Shown piece after piece: positions 1 to 6,079 of a stretch of 8,330 bases of DNA; positions within the stretch are counted from its first letter, which is position 1; each line of letters starts with the position of its first letter. The notes below the pieces were generated by a model that saw only the letters and a program-made list of their open reading frames with translations, searched no databases and was not told where the DNA came from. A program made the position numbers and the translations under genes. The stretch is from Candidatus Methanophagales archaeon (GTDB lineage: Archaea; Halobacteriota; Syntropharchaeia; Alkanophagales; Methanospirareceae): contig JACGMN010000026.1 in assembly GCA_014061035.1 (NCBI GenBank), positions 1 through 8,330 of the forward strand, read 5' to 3'.

Positions 1-35
1 CGCCTCTCTTCTTCCGTGAATTCTATTTTAATCAT
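1..35 (-). CDS. 5' end of an unidentified gene running off the left edge
   Basis: An ATG at 35-33 on the minus strand opens a frame reading MIKIEFTEEER before the window ends. It is too short to identify. Support for a real start comes from upstream: an AGGTGG Shine-Dalgarno-like sequence (plus 41-46) 5 nt before the ATG, and a TTTATATA box (plus 80-87) at a distance that predicts a leader of about 25 nt. The gene is divergent from hisD, and the shared intergenic region contains a perfect inverted repeat that could regulate it. Function unknown. Confidence 0.6.
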   Translation of the reverse strand, partial: MIKIEFTEEER

Positions 36-40
36 CTACA

Positions 41-46
41 CCACCT
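41..46 (-). promoter_or_regulatory. Shine-Dalgarno site of the left partial gene
   Basis: On the minus strand AGGTGG precedes the ATG by 5 nt and matches the archaeal GGAGGTGA consensus at five of six positions of its AGGTGA part. It lies wholly inside the arm of an inverted repeat (41-49 with 64-72), so it would be base-paired if both arms are transcribed. Confidence 0.5.
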
Positions 47-72
47 TTTTACCTTTATATTTCAAAAGGTGG
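41..72. repeat. Perfect 9-bp inverted repeat in the divergent promoter region
   Basis: CCACCTTTT (41-49) and AAAAGGTGG (64-72) are exact reverse complements separated by 14 bp. The repeat lies between the TATA-like box at 80-87 and the minus-strand start codon. Arm centres are 23 bp apart, about two helical turns, which suits a dimeric DNA-binding protein. Alternatively it could form an mRNA hairpin hiding the ribosome-binding site. With the predicted start near 58-60, only the 41-49 arm would be transcribed, which favours the operator reading. Confidence 0.5.
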
Positions 73-79
73 TCGAGCA

Positions 80-87
80 TATATAAA
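80..87 (-). promoter_or_regulatory. TATA box for the left partial gene
   Basis: The minus strand reads TTTATATA, a good match to archaeal TATA boxes, about 45 nt before the ATG at 35. A start 24-26 bp downstream falls near 58-60 and gives a short leader containing the Shine-Dalgarno site. A second AT-rich stretch (plus 54-62) is a less likely alternative that would give a leaderless mRNA. Confidence 0.45.
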
Positions 88-160
88 TCTATCCTATAAC
101 CATCCTGATAAATGCCTCAATTTATGCAGGTGTTGAGTATAGTATAGTCTTCAAAGGTCT

Positions 161-173
161 TAAAATTTTATAA
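161..173 (+). promoter_or_regulatory. TATA-like element of hisD
   Basis: TAAAATTTTATAA lies about 42 nt before the hisD ATG. A start about 25 bp downstream falls near 193, giving a leader of roughly 15 nt. No convincing Shine-Dalgarno sequence lies between there and the ATG. The rest of 36-208 holds only short AT-rich stretches, including a degenerate 5-bp tandem (AGTAT, AGTAT, AGTC) near 136-148. Confidence 0.4.
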
Positions 174-208
174 CTACTATTATGTAAAGATTATGCGTTG
201 ACCATGAA

Positions 209-1564
209 ATGATAAGGATAAGGACAATAAAAGAAGCGCTTGAAAGCAAGGAACTGGAACCGGAATCAGAATTAGAACTCTTCAGCCGGAATCTTGACTT
301 ATCAGCAGTTATACCCGGAGTGAAAGAAACAATCGCGGGCGTGAAGAAGAGAGGAGATGCTGCACTGCTGGAATATACAGAAAAGTTCGACCGCGTGAGA
401 CTGAAGGATAAAGCGATTGAGGTGGAGCTGGAAGAGATTGAAGCCGCGAAAATGAGCGTAGATGATGATACGTTCAGGTCTATTGAAGCATCAGCTACTG
501 CGATAAGAAATTTCCATTACCGGCAGAAGAGGCGAGGGGCATGGTTAGAAGAATTTAGTCCCGGCGTATTCCTCGGCGAGAAATACGTGCCTTTTGACGT
601 CGTTGGCGCGTATGTCCCCAAAGGCTACTTCAGCAGTGCATTGATGTGCGTGATCCCGGCGAAGATAGCTAAAGTGCGTGAGATAGTTGTCTGCACACCT
701 CCAGGCAAGGATGGGCATGCAGACCAGGTGACTTTAGTTGCTGCTGATCTTGCAGGTGCGACGAGAATATTCAAGATAGGCGGTGCTCAGGCAATTGCCG
801 CTCTCGCTTTTGGCACTGAGACTGTTCCGCGAGTGCAAAAGGTGGTAGGTCCAGGTAATATATATGTAACAGCAGCGAAGATTGCTCTTCGCGAAGAAGG
901 CATAGAGATAGATTTCCCGGCAGGTCCTTCAGAAGTCCTAATAATCGCCGATGAAACTGCGAATCCTGAATTTATTGCTGCTGATATGCTTGCGCAGGCG
1001 GAACATGGCGAGAGTTCTCAGGCTGTTCTTCTTACAGACTCGGAACGTATAGCTGCGGATGTGGAACGAGAAATTTTAGCTACTGCTGACGGCAAGAGGC
1101 TAAAGGCTAAAGGCGAGGGGAATGACGAGGATATCTCTCAGTTACAGTCGCAGTACCAGCATCAGCATTGGATACTAACCGGTGCGAGCATAGACGAGTG
1201 CATAGAGTTTGCGAACAAATATGCACCGGAACACCTTGAAATAATCGTGAGATCGCCATTGGAAGTCTTGAAAAGCATAAAAAATGCCGGCTCGGTCTTC
1301 ATCGGCAATTATTCGCCCGTTGCTGCTGGAGATTATGCGACTGGAGCAAACCACGTTCTTCCAACTGCAGGCTATGCAAAACTATTCTCAGGGCTTGATG
1401 TCGACCATTTTATGCATAGAATTACACTGCAATGGCTGGATAAAGAAGGGCTGAGGCAGATAAAGAATGTAGTAGTGCGGTCGTGTAAAGTGGAAGGTAT
1501 GGAAGCGCATGCGCGGTCAGTAGAAAAGCGATTCTTGCATGAGTCTCAGGAAAGACAACAATAA
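209..1564 (+). CDS. hisD: Histidinol dehydrogenase
   Basis: Catalyses the last two steps of histidine synthesis: zinc-dependent oxidation of L-histidinol through the aldehyde to L-histidine, using two NAD+, in the cytosol. The 451-residue protein (family usually about 430) shows GPGNIYVTAAK (214-224), DFPAGPSE (235-242), AEHGESSQAV (264-273) and APEHLEI (339-345). By comparison with E. coli HisD the zinc ligands are Q263, H266, D375 and H434, the catalytic pair is E341/H342, and H382 matches H367. Spacing between these equals E. coli everywhere except H266 to E341, which is 11 residues longer. That segment contains a Q-X repeat (residues 311-320). The usual VPGG of the N-terminal domain reads VPKG (136-139). 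The ATG is chosen because MIRIRTI fits the family N-terminus. A two-codon frame, ATGAAATGA, overlaps the start. No other his gene is present, so hisD looks monocistronic. Confidence 0.96.
   Translation: MIRIRTIKEALESKELEPESELELFSRNLDLSAVIPGVKETIAGVKKRGDAALLEYTEKFDRVRLKDKAIEVELEEIEAAKMSVDDDTFRSIEASATAIRNFHYRQKRRGAWLEEFSPGVFLGEKYVPFDVVGAYVPKGYFSSALMCVIPAKIAKVREIVVCTPPGKDGHADQVTLVAADLAGATRIFKIGGAQAIAALAFGTETVPRVQKVVGPGNIYVTAAKIALREEGIEIDFPAGPSEVLIIADETANPEFIAADMLAQAEHGESSQAVLLTDSERIAADVEREILATADGKRLKAKGEGNDEDISQLQSQYQHQHWILTGASIDECIEFANKYAPEHLEIIVRSPLEVLKSIKNAGSVFIGNYSPVAAGDYATGANHVLPTAGYAKLFSGLDVDHFMHRITLQWLDKEGLRQIKNVVVRSCKVEGMEAHARSVEKRFLHESQERQQ
1096..1116 (+). repeat. Three 7-bp tandem units inside hisD
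   Basis: Units GAGGCTA, AAGGCTA and AAGGCGA run head to tail at 1096-1102, 1103-1109 and 1110-1116. The period is not a multiple of three, so unit loss or gain would shift frame. They lie at the start of the poorly conserved segment that also carries the CAG hexamer repeat. Confidence 0.55.
1139..1168 (+). repeat. CAGNNN x5 in-frame repeat in hisD
   Basis: CAG recurs every 6 bp five times (1139, 1145, 1151, 1157, 1163), followed by TTA, TCG, TAC, CAT and CAT, and encodes alternating Gln. The last two units are identical and the others have diverged. It falls within the segment that is 11 residues longer than in E. coli HisD. Confidence 0.75.
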
Positions 1565-1595
1565 ATACTCATAATTTGATGTTTGGTGCCCGGAA

Positions 1596-1600
1596 TTTTT
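1596..1600 (+). terminator. Possible oligo-T terminator of hisD
   Basis: A run of five T about 32 nt past the hisD stop, in the 42-bp gap between convergent hisD and hef. Archaeal transcription ends at T-rich stretches without needing a hairpin, but this run is short. No clear T-run serves hef on the opposite strand. Confidence 0.3.
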
Positions 1601-1606
1601 ACTGAG

Positions 1607-4000
1607 CTATGATTGATACTCCTTATTAACTACCTCTTTTATATGCTCTGCGATCTTCTCACCCATATGCTCAACCTCCATCAACTCTTCCTTCGAGGCT
1701 GTTATAATCTGTTCAACCGTCTTAAATCGCTTTAATAGATTCCTTGCCGTCACGATCCCGATATTAGGCAATGCCGAGACGAGGTATTCCTGTTGTACTT
1801 TCAACGATGCCGATGGCTTCTTACCGTGTGGATTGATCTCTCTCCTGGTCGGTCGTTGCTCACGCTTTGCAATGACATAGAGTAACGATGCGGTATCTGC
1901 CTCGTCCCGCGTCTGTATTATAGGCACAGAGAGGTCAATGGCTATGGTAGCCATCACAGCTCGCACTACATTGGGATGCACATTACGCTGTCCATAGAGC
2001 GATTCACCCTCGATGATAAGCACTGGCTTCTCATACTCCTTCTTCAACCGAAGAATCTGCTCTAACAGGTTCCTGCGTTTATTTATCAACGATTCCAGGA
2101 AATCATCCGTCCTCTTCCGCTCTATGCAAACCCTGTCAGAGACTACATAATCGCCAATCCCAAGGTTCTGTAATTTCAAGTCCACACCAGCCTTATCCAG
2201 AAACCTCGTCACTTCTGAGTTCGTCTCACGCGAGTCAACAATGATGGTCAGATTCAACTCACTTTCACTTACATAGTCAACTATTCTCTTTTGATCCTTT
2301 TCTGTATCCGCCCTCGCCTGCCTGTGCGAGGTCGCACGCAGACAGGCCACCGCATTTTTATTTTCACTCTCATTTTCACTCTCCTGCATCCCCTCTTTCA
2401 ATTCCATCCCCGTCCCCATCTCGATTATCCGCCGCCTCATCTCGCGTTCCTTGGTTCTGCTGAGCCAGTAATATGCTTCGTCCTTTGTACCTTTTGCAAT
2501 GAGTACGATGATCTTTCCTACTTTTTTACGTGCTGTCCGCCCTTTCCTTTGTATGCTCCGTATAGCAGACGGAATGGGTTCGTAGAAGAGTACGAGATCG
2601 GTTGCCGGAATATCGAGTCCCTCCTCGGCGACAGAAGTAGCGATTAAAACATTGTAAACACCTTCTTTAAACTTATTTATTATCTCTACCTGCTCTTTTT
2701 GCGTCAGTCCCTTATCCGCTTCTTTTGATGCCTGCCCTATGAACTTAACAGCTCGTATTCCCTCCTTTTCAGAATTCAAATCACGCAACGCGGACATAAT
2801 CATCTCCACGGTATCACGATAGTTAGTAAACGTGATTATTCGTCTATCTGGGTTCTCGCGAAATTCCTTCTTCAGTATCTCTATCACCACGTTCAGCTTG
2901 GGGTGCTCGCCCTCGTACGATGCTAACGCGCTCATTGCAGCGACGAATTTGCTATCCTTTAACAATCTCTTTGCCGCTTTGCTGCCATCTTTCGAGAACG
3001 CTTCAGTCCGCAATCGCTCAAAATACCGTCGTAACGCGAATACGCCTTGTGTCTCTATTAAATCAATCGCATGCCTTATCTTCATCACTTCAGCCTGCAA
3101 CGACAGCGCTTTGTATAAGTCTGCATGTTTCTGAGTCGCTAATTGAGCAGCTATTATTTGACGTAACGCCAGAAGCTCGGTCTTCGAGATTTCATTGCTC
3201 TTCTTCTTCTTTCTTATAAAACCTAACGTTCGTAACGCTTCCACACGTTCTACTAATACCGCATCTAATATGCGCTTCTGTCTCTTTATCTCGACTGGAA
3301 TTTCTATACCACGCCATTCGAAGTCCTTTTTGAATATATAAGGCAAAACATCGTGGTCATATTCTGTTCTGCTCTCTACCTTCGCTACACCTAACGAAGT
3401 GCAGATTTCACGTATCTTCTCCATATCACTACCCGGAGAAGCGGTCATTCCCAATACCCGTGGCTCTTGCACCTGCGACTGCGCTGCATACTTCTCGGCT
3501 ATATAAACATAAGAGTAGTTCCCTACGGCGCGATGGCATTCGTCGAATATCAGTAGTGCAATATCGCCGAGCGTGATTCTCCTACTCAACAGATCGTTCT
3601 CTATTATCTGCGGTGTGGCAACGACTATTTTTGCAGACTCCCATAGCTTCACCCGCCTGTCTGGCAATATGGAGCCGGTGAGCGGTTGTATAAGCGAAGC
3701 ATCAAAGTTCAATGCTTCTTTTAAGAACGCGGCATGCTGCTCGACCAGCGGTCTGGTAGGAGCTAAAAAGAGAATCTTTCCCTTTGCCACTCTGTCAATT
3801 AAGGCTAATAGTGCCACGGTCGTCTTACCCAAGCCAGTAGGCAGAACTACCATCAACGATTCTTTCTTCGCCTCTTCTGCAATCGATACTTGATATTCTC
3901 TTCGCTCCACCACGCCATCTTTTAGAAGAGGATGCGATATGAATTTCGATCCACTTTTGAACGCAGGATCAGGATCAAGATCGGGATCAGGATTATGCAT
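1607..4000 (-). CDS. hef: Hef-type fork-repair helicase/ERCC4 (XPF-family) nuclease
   Basis: Hef is an ATP-driven helicase fused to a structure-specific nuclease that processes stalled forks and branched DNA; it is related to FANCM and XPF. The 797-residue protein is close to full family length. Superfamily 2 helicase motifs: PTGLGKT (54-60), DECH (153-156), MTASP (185-189), ATSVAEEGLDIP (454-465) and QRKGRTAR (484-491), with the usual inserted helical domain around 230-370. A linker (about 532-580) leads to the ERCC4 nuclease: DSRE (589-592), GDYVV (616-620) and ERKxxxD (627-633), all intact. A tandem helix-hairpin-helix domain occupies about 740-795. No usable start lies between the ATG at 4000 and the conserved ISHPLL segment, so this start is well supported, although residues 4-12 are a DP repeat. 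The linker holds an ESEN repeat and the translation of a GC-rich palindrome. It is divergent from srp54 and convergent with hisD. Confidence 0.95.
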   Translation of the reverse strand: MHNPDPDLDPDPAFKSGSKFISHPLLKDGVVERREYQVSIAEEAKKESLMVVLPTGLGKTTVALLALIDRVAKGKILFLAPTRPLVEQHAAFLKEALNFDASLIQPLTGSILPDRRVKLWESAKIVVATPQIIENDLLSRRITLGDIALLIFDECHRAVGNYSYVYIAEKYAAQSQVQEPRVLGMTASPGSDMEKIREICTSLGVAKVESRTEYDHDVLPYIFKKDFEWRGIEIPVEIKRQKRILDAVLVERVEALRTLGFIRKKKKSNEISKTELLALRQIIAAQLATQKHADLYKALSLQAEVMKIRHAIDLIETQGVFALRRYFERLRTEAFSKDGSKAAKRLLKDSKFVAAMSALASYEGEHPKLNVVIEILKKEFRENPDRRIITFTNYRDTVEMIMSALRDLNSEKEGIRAVKFIGQASKEADKGLTQKEQVEIINKFKEGVYNVLIATSVAEEGLDIPATDLVLFYEPIPSAIRSIQRKGRTARKKVGKIIVLIAKGTKDEAYYWLSRTKEREMRRRIIEMGTGMELKEGMQESENESENKNAVACLRATSHRQARADTEKDQKRIVDYVSESELNLTIIVDSRETNSEVTRFLDKAGVDLKLQNLGIGDYVVSDRVCIERKRTDDFLESLINKRRNLLEQILRLKKEYEKPVLIIEGESLYGQRNVHPNVVRAVMATIAIDLSVPIIQTRDEADTASLLYVIAKREQRPTRREINPHGKKPSASLKVQQEYLVSALPNIGIVTARNLLKRFKTVEQIITASKEELMEVEHMGEKIAEHIKEVVNKEYQS
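2312..2347. repeat. GC-rich imperfect palindrome within the hef linker
   Basis: GCCTGCCTGTGCGA (2316-2329) faces TCGCACGCAGACAGGC (2332-2347). The stem has 14 pairs, one mismatch (2321/2342) and a 2-nt bulge (2337-2338). An alternative stem pairs CCTCGC (2312-2317) with GCGAGG (2326-2331). In hef's frame it encodes roughly ACLRATSHRQAR (residues 552-563), between the helicase and nuclease domains. Its high GC stands out from the flanks, and it looks like an inserted dispersed repeat. No second copy is visible in this window. Confidence 0.6.
2354..2383 (-). repeat. In-frame 12-bp direct repeat in the hef linker
   Basis: On the plus strand ATTTTCACTCTC occurs twice exactly (2360-2371, 2372-2383), preceded by a further partial unit ATTTTT (2354-2359). 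The minus strand encodes ESENESENKN (540-549). It nearly abuts the GC-rich palindrome, so the two together make a composite insertion in the linker. Confidence 0.7.
3965..3994 (-). repeat. In-frame hexamer repeat at the hef N-terminus
   Basis: Plus-strand units AGGATC, AGGATC, AAGATC, GGGATC and AGGATT lie head to tail. Read on the minus strand they give alternating Pro/Leu and Asp after MHN (NPDPDLDPDP, residues 3-12). The unit length preserves the frame on gain or loss. The peptide precedes the first conserved residues and is probably a flexible tail. Confidence 0.75.
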
Positions 4001-4055
4001 AGAAGTAAATATATAAAGAAATGATAAATAATTTATAATTTATAATGTATAAGAG
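4001..4055. promoter_or_regulatory. Divergent hef/srp54 promoter region
   Basis: These 55 bp are very AT-rich and must serve both genes. Three 7-bp tandem units, AATTTAT, AATTTAT and AATGTAT (4030-4050), end 5 nt before the srp54 ATG. A TTTATAA box at 4032-4038 would start srp54 transcription at or near its ATG, giving a leaderless mRNA. The same stretch read on the minus strand would give hef a leader of about 12 nt. A second box (plus 4006-4017) lies too close to the hef ATG to drive it from that codon. No clear Shine-Dalgarno site is present for either gene. Confidence 0.45.
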
Positions 4056-5438
4056 ATGTTAGGGAAGTTAAGCAGTTCGCTGAAAGAAACTATCCGGAAG
4101 ATAGCAATGGCGAAGCGGATAGATAAGCAGACGGTTGAAGAGTTAGTGCGTGATATACAGCGAGCTTTGATACAGGCAGATGTTAAGATTTCACATATAA
4201 AGGAGCTTTCAAATCGCATACGAGAGCGTAGTTTAAAAGAGAAATTGAAGTTGAATCCTCGAGAACATGTTATTAAAGTCGTCTATGAGGAGTTGATAAG
4301 GATCTTAGGGAAGGGTGTTGACGTTCCTTTAGCGTCTCAGAAGATAATGATGGTTGGGCTGCACGGCACGGGGAAGACATCGTCGTGTGCGAAACTTGCG
4401 CGGTTCTTCCAGAAGAAGGGTTTAAAACCCGCGGTTATCTGCGCTGATATTTATAGACCCGCAGCATCTGACCAGCTACGGCAATTATGTGATAGCATAG
4501 GCATTCCCTTCTATGATGGTGCTGACCTGCTCCAGTCCACGACGCCCCCGGTAAAAGGAAAAGCTGCGACTGTACCTGTACTGGATATAGTAAAGGCAGG
4601 AGTAAAAAGGTTTGAGAAGCACGATATTACTATTATAGACACTGCAGGTAGGCATGCTCTGGAGGAAGGGATGATAAATGAGATAAAGGAGATAGAAGAG
4701 AGGATAAAACCAGAGCAGCGGTTTCTTGTTCTTGATGCGAGCTTAGGGCAGCAAGCATCTGTGCAAGCGCGTGCTTTTGATGACGCGGTTAGGATTACAG
4801 GCATTATTATAACCAAGATGGACGGAACTGCGAAGGGTGGAGGCGCACTTTCCGCGGTATCAGAGACAGATTCCGGGGTTGTATTTATAGGCACGGGAGA
4901 AAAGGTGGATGATTTTGAGAAATTTGAGGCTGACCGGTTCATCTCCAGGTTGCTCGGGATGGGCGACATAAAGTCTTTGATAGAGATGGCGGAGGAAAGT
5001 TTAGAGGAGACAGATATTGATGCAGACTTCTTGAAGGGTAAATTCACGTTAAAAGATTTTTATAAGCAGTTAGAAGCAGTAAAGAAGATGGGACCGTTCA
5101 AAAAGTTGATGCAGACGATGCCGTTTGGCGGATTTGGGATTACTGGTGAGATTGAAGATAGTATATACCGGATTGGAGAGGATAAATTGGGTAAGTTTAA
5201 GGTGATGATGGATTCGATGACTGAAGAGGAGCTGAACGATCCAAAGATAATAGACGGTTCACGGTTACGACGGGTGGCACGGGGGTCGGGTACCGCATCT
5301 GCGGATGTTAGCGAACTCTTAAAATATCACCGGTTGATGCAAAAGGTAATGAAACAGTTGACTACCGGTCGCGGCGGTACAATACCGATGATGAAAGGGG
5401 TCTCAATCGATAAATTGATAAAGAAACTGAAGAGATAG
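4056..5438 (+). CDS. srp54: Signal recognition particle GTPase SRP54
   Basis: SRP54 binds SRP RNA and signal peptides of nascent proteins and, through GTP-dependent pairing with FtsY, delivers ribosomes to the membrane. The 460-residue protein has an N domain (about 1-90) and a G domain: GLHGTGKTSS (101-110), DIYRPAA (131-137), DTAGRH (195-200), TKMDG (253-257) and GTGEKVDDFEKF (279-290). The M domain starts near 328. It carries a methionine-rich finger region (343-360) and the SRP-RNA-binding RRVARGSGT (405-413), and ends in a basic tail. Between DIYRPAA and DTAGRH the segment after FYDGAD is about 13 residues longer than in the Methanocaldococcus protein as I recall it. All GTPase motifs are intact. 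It heads an operon: its TAG overlaps the GTG of the next gene by one base. The ATG is chosen because MLGKLSSSLKETIRKI fits the family N-terminus. Confidence 0.97.
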   Translation: MLGKLSSSLKETIRKIAMAKRIDKQTVEELVRDIQRALIQADVKISHIKELSNRIRERSLKEKLKLNPREHVIKVVYEELIRILGKGVDVPLASQKIMMVGLHGTGKTSSCAKLARFFQKKGLKPAVICADIYRPAASDQLRQLCDSIGIPFYDGADLLQSTTPPVKGKAATVPVLDIVKAGVKRFEKHDITIIDTAGRHALEEGMINEIKEIEERIKPEQRFLVLDASLGQQASVQARAFDDAVRITGIIITKMDGTAKGGGALSAVSETDSGVVFIGTGEKVDDFEKFEADRFISRLLGMGDIKSLIEMAEESLEETDIDADFLKGKFTLKDFYKQLEAVKKMGPFKKLMQTMPFGGFGITGEIEDSIYRIGEDKLGKFKVMMDSMTEEELNDPKIIDGSRLRRVARGSGTASADVSELLKYHRLMQKVMKQLTTGRGGTIPMMKGVSIDKLIKKLKR

Positions 5439-6079
5439 TGATACTCGCGATTACAGGAACACCAGGTACGGGAAAGAGCAGCCTGTGCAAAGCGTATGGA
5501 CGAGAACGAGGAGAAGGACAAGGACAAGGACAAAGAGAGGGATCAGGGCTTAAAATCGATTGCCTGGATCTGAATGCCGTAATAGCAGAAAAAGGGTTTC
5601 ATACTGGTGTAGATACTGAGAGCTGGAGTTTGATCGCAGATATCGATAGGCTCGAAGAATACGTGAGGCATAAGGAACAAGAAGAAAAAGAGAAGAGCGA
5701 TCTCGATCCGGTCTTAGTGATCGAGGGCCACTTAGCCCATCTCCTGAATCCGGATGTTGTAATCGTGCTGCGTACAGACCCTTCTCTGCTTATCGAGCGG
5801 CTCAAGCAAAAAGCGTTTCCATTGCGGAAGATAAGAGAGAACGTGGACGCGGAGATACTGGACGTTATATTGATAGAAGCGGTAGAGCTCTGCAAGATCG
5901 TTTACGAGATAGATACAAGCAGAAAGCGGGTAGAAGAAGTATCTGCTCTGGTACGAGCGATTATCGACGTAGAAAGAGAGAGAGGTGAAGATGGAAATGA
6001 GAGAAGGGCGGCGCTCAGACATAAGTATAAGCCCGGGTCTATCGACTGGACAAGACAGGACAATACAGGGAATGAGTAA
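5438..6079 (+). CDS. fap7: AK6/Fap7-like adenylate kinase and ribosome assembly ATPase
   Basis: Members of this family have adenylate kinase/ATPase activity and in eukaryotes and archaea help mature the small ribosomal subunit. The 213-residue protein has a Walker A motif GTPGTGKS (7-14), VIEGHLAHLLNPD (94-106), VIVLRTDP (108-115), a lid-like segment RKIRENVDAEILDV (130-143), YEIDTS (156-161) and the family's C-terminal GSIDWT (200-205). It is longer than the usual roughly 180 residues. Extra length lies in a Gly-Gln repeat (25-33) just after the P-loop helix, a charged EQEEKEK patch (80-86) and an Arg/Glu-rich stretch (174-190). The GTG start is fixed by MILAITGTPG and overlaps the srp54 stop (TAGTG). 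The next gene starts inside its last codons, so it is probably translated by re-initiating ribosomes. Confidence 0.88.
   Translation: MILAITGTPGTGKSSLCKAYGRERGEGQGQGQREGSGLKIDCLDLNAVIAEKGFHTGVDTESWSLIADIDRLEEYVRHKEQEEKEKSDLDPVLVIEGHLAHLLNPDVVIVLRTDPSLLIERLKQKAFPLRKIRENVDAEILDVILIEAVELCKIVYEIDTSRKRVEEVSALVRAIIDVERERGEDGNERRAALRHKYKPGSIDWTRQDNTGNE
5498..5542 (+). repeat. In-frame GGACAA hexamer repeat in the AK6/Fap7-like gene
   Basis: GGACAA occurs three times exactly (5516-5533), flanked by degenerate units GGACGA, GAACGA, GGAGAA and AGAGAG. It encodes a Gly-Gln run with Arg/Glu edges (residues 21-35). The tract lies between the helix after the P-loop and the next predicted strand, where the family normally has a short loop. 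Confidence 0.75.

Noticed and set aside
2316..2347. The hef palindrome as an intragenic terminator
   Set aside because: No T-run follows either arm on either strand, and archaeal termination does not rely on such hairpins.
2291..2647. 118-codon plus-strand open frame antisense to hef
   Set aside because: It lies opposite intact hef coding sequence, including the linker repeat and palindrome, and gives a low-complexity His/Pro/Phe-rich peptide with no family resemblance.
4511..5047. 178-codon minus-strand open frame inside srp54
   Set aside because: The Ser-rich translation is the mirror of the SRP54 G domain; there is no start signal and no recognisable domain.
5985..6071. N-terminal extension of the PfkB kinase from the ATG at 5985
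   Set aside because: It would overlap the upstream gene by 95 bp and add a charged stretch absent from the family; the ATG at 6072 gives the expected N-terminus and a normal coupling overlap.
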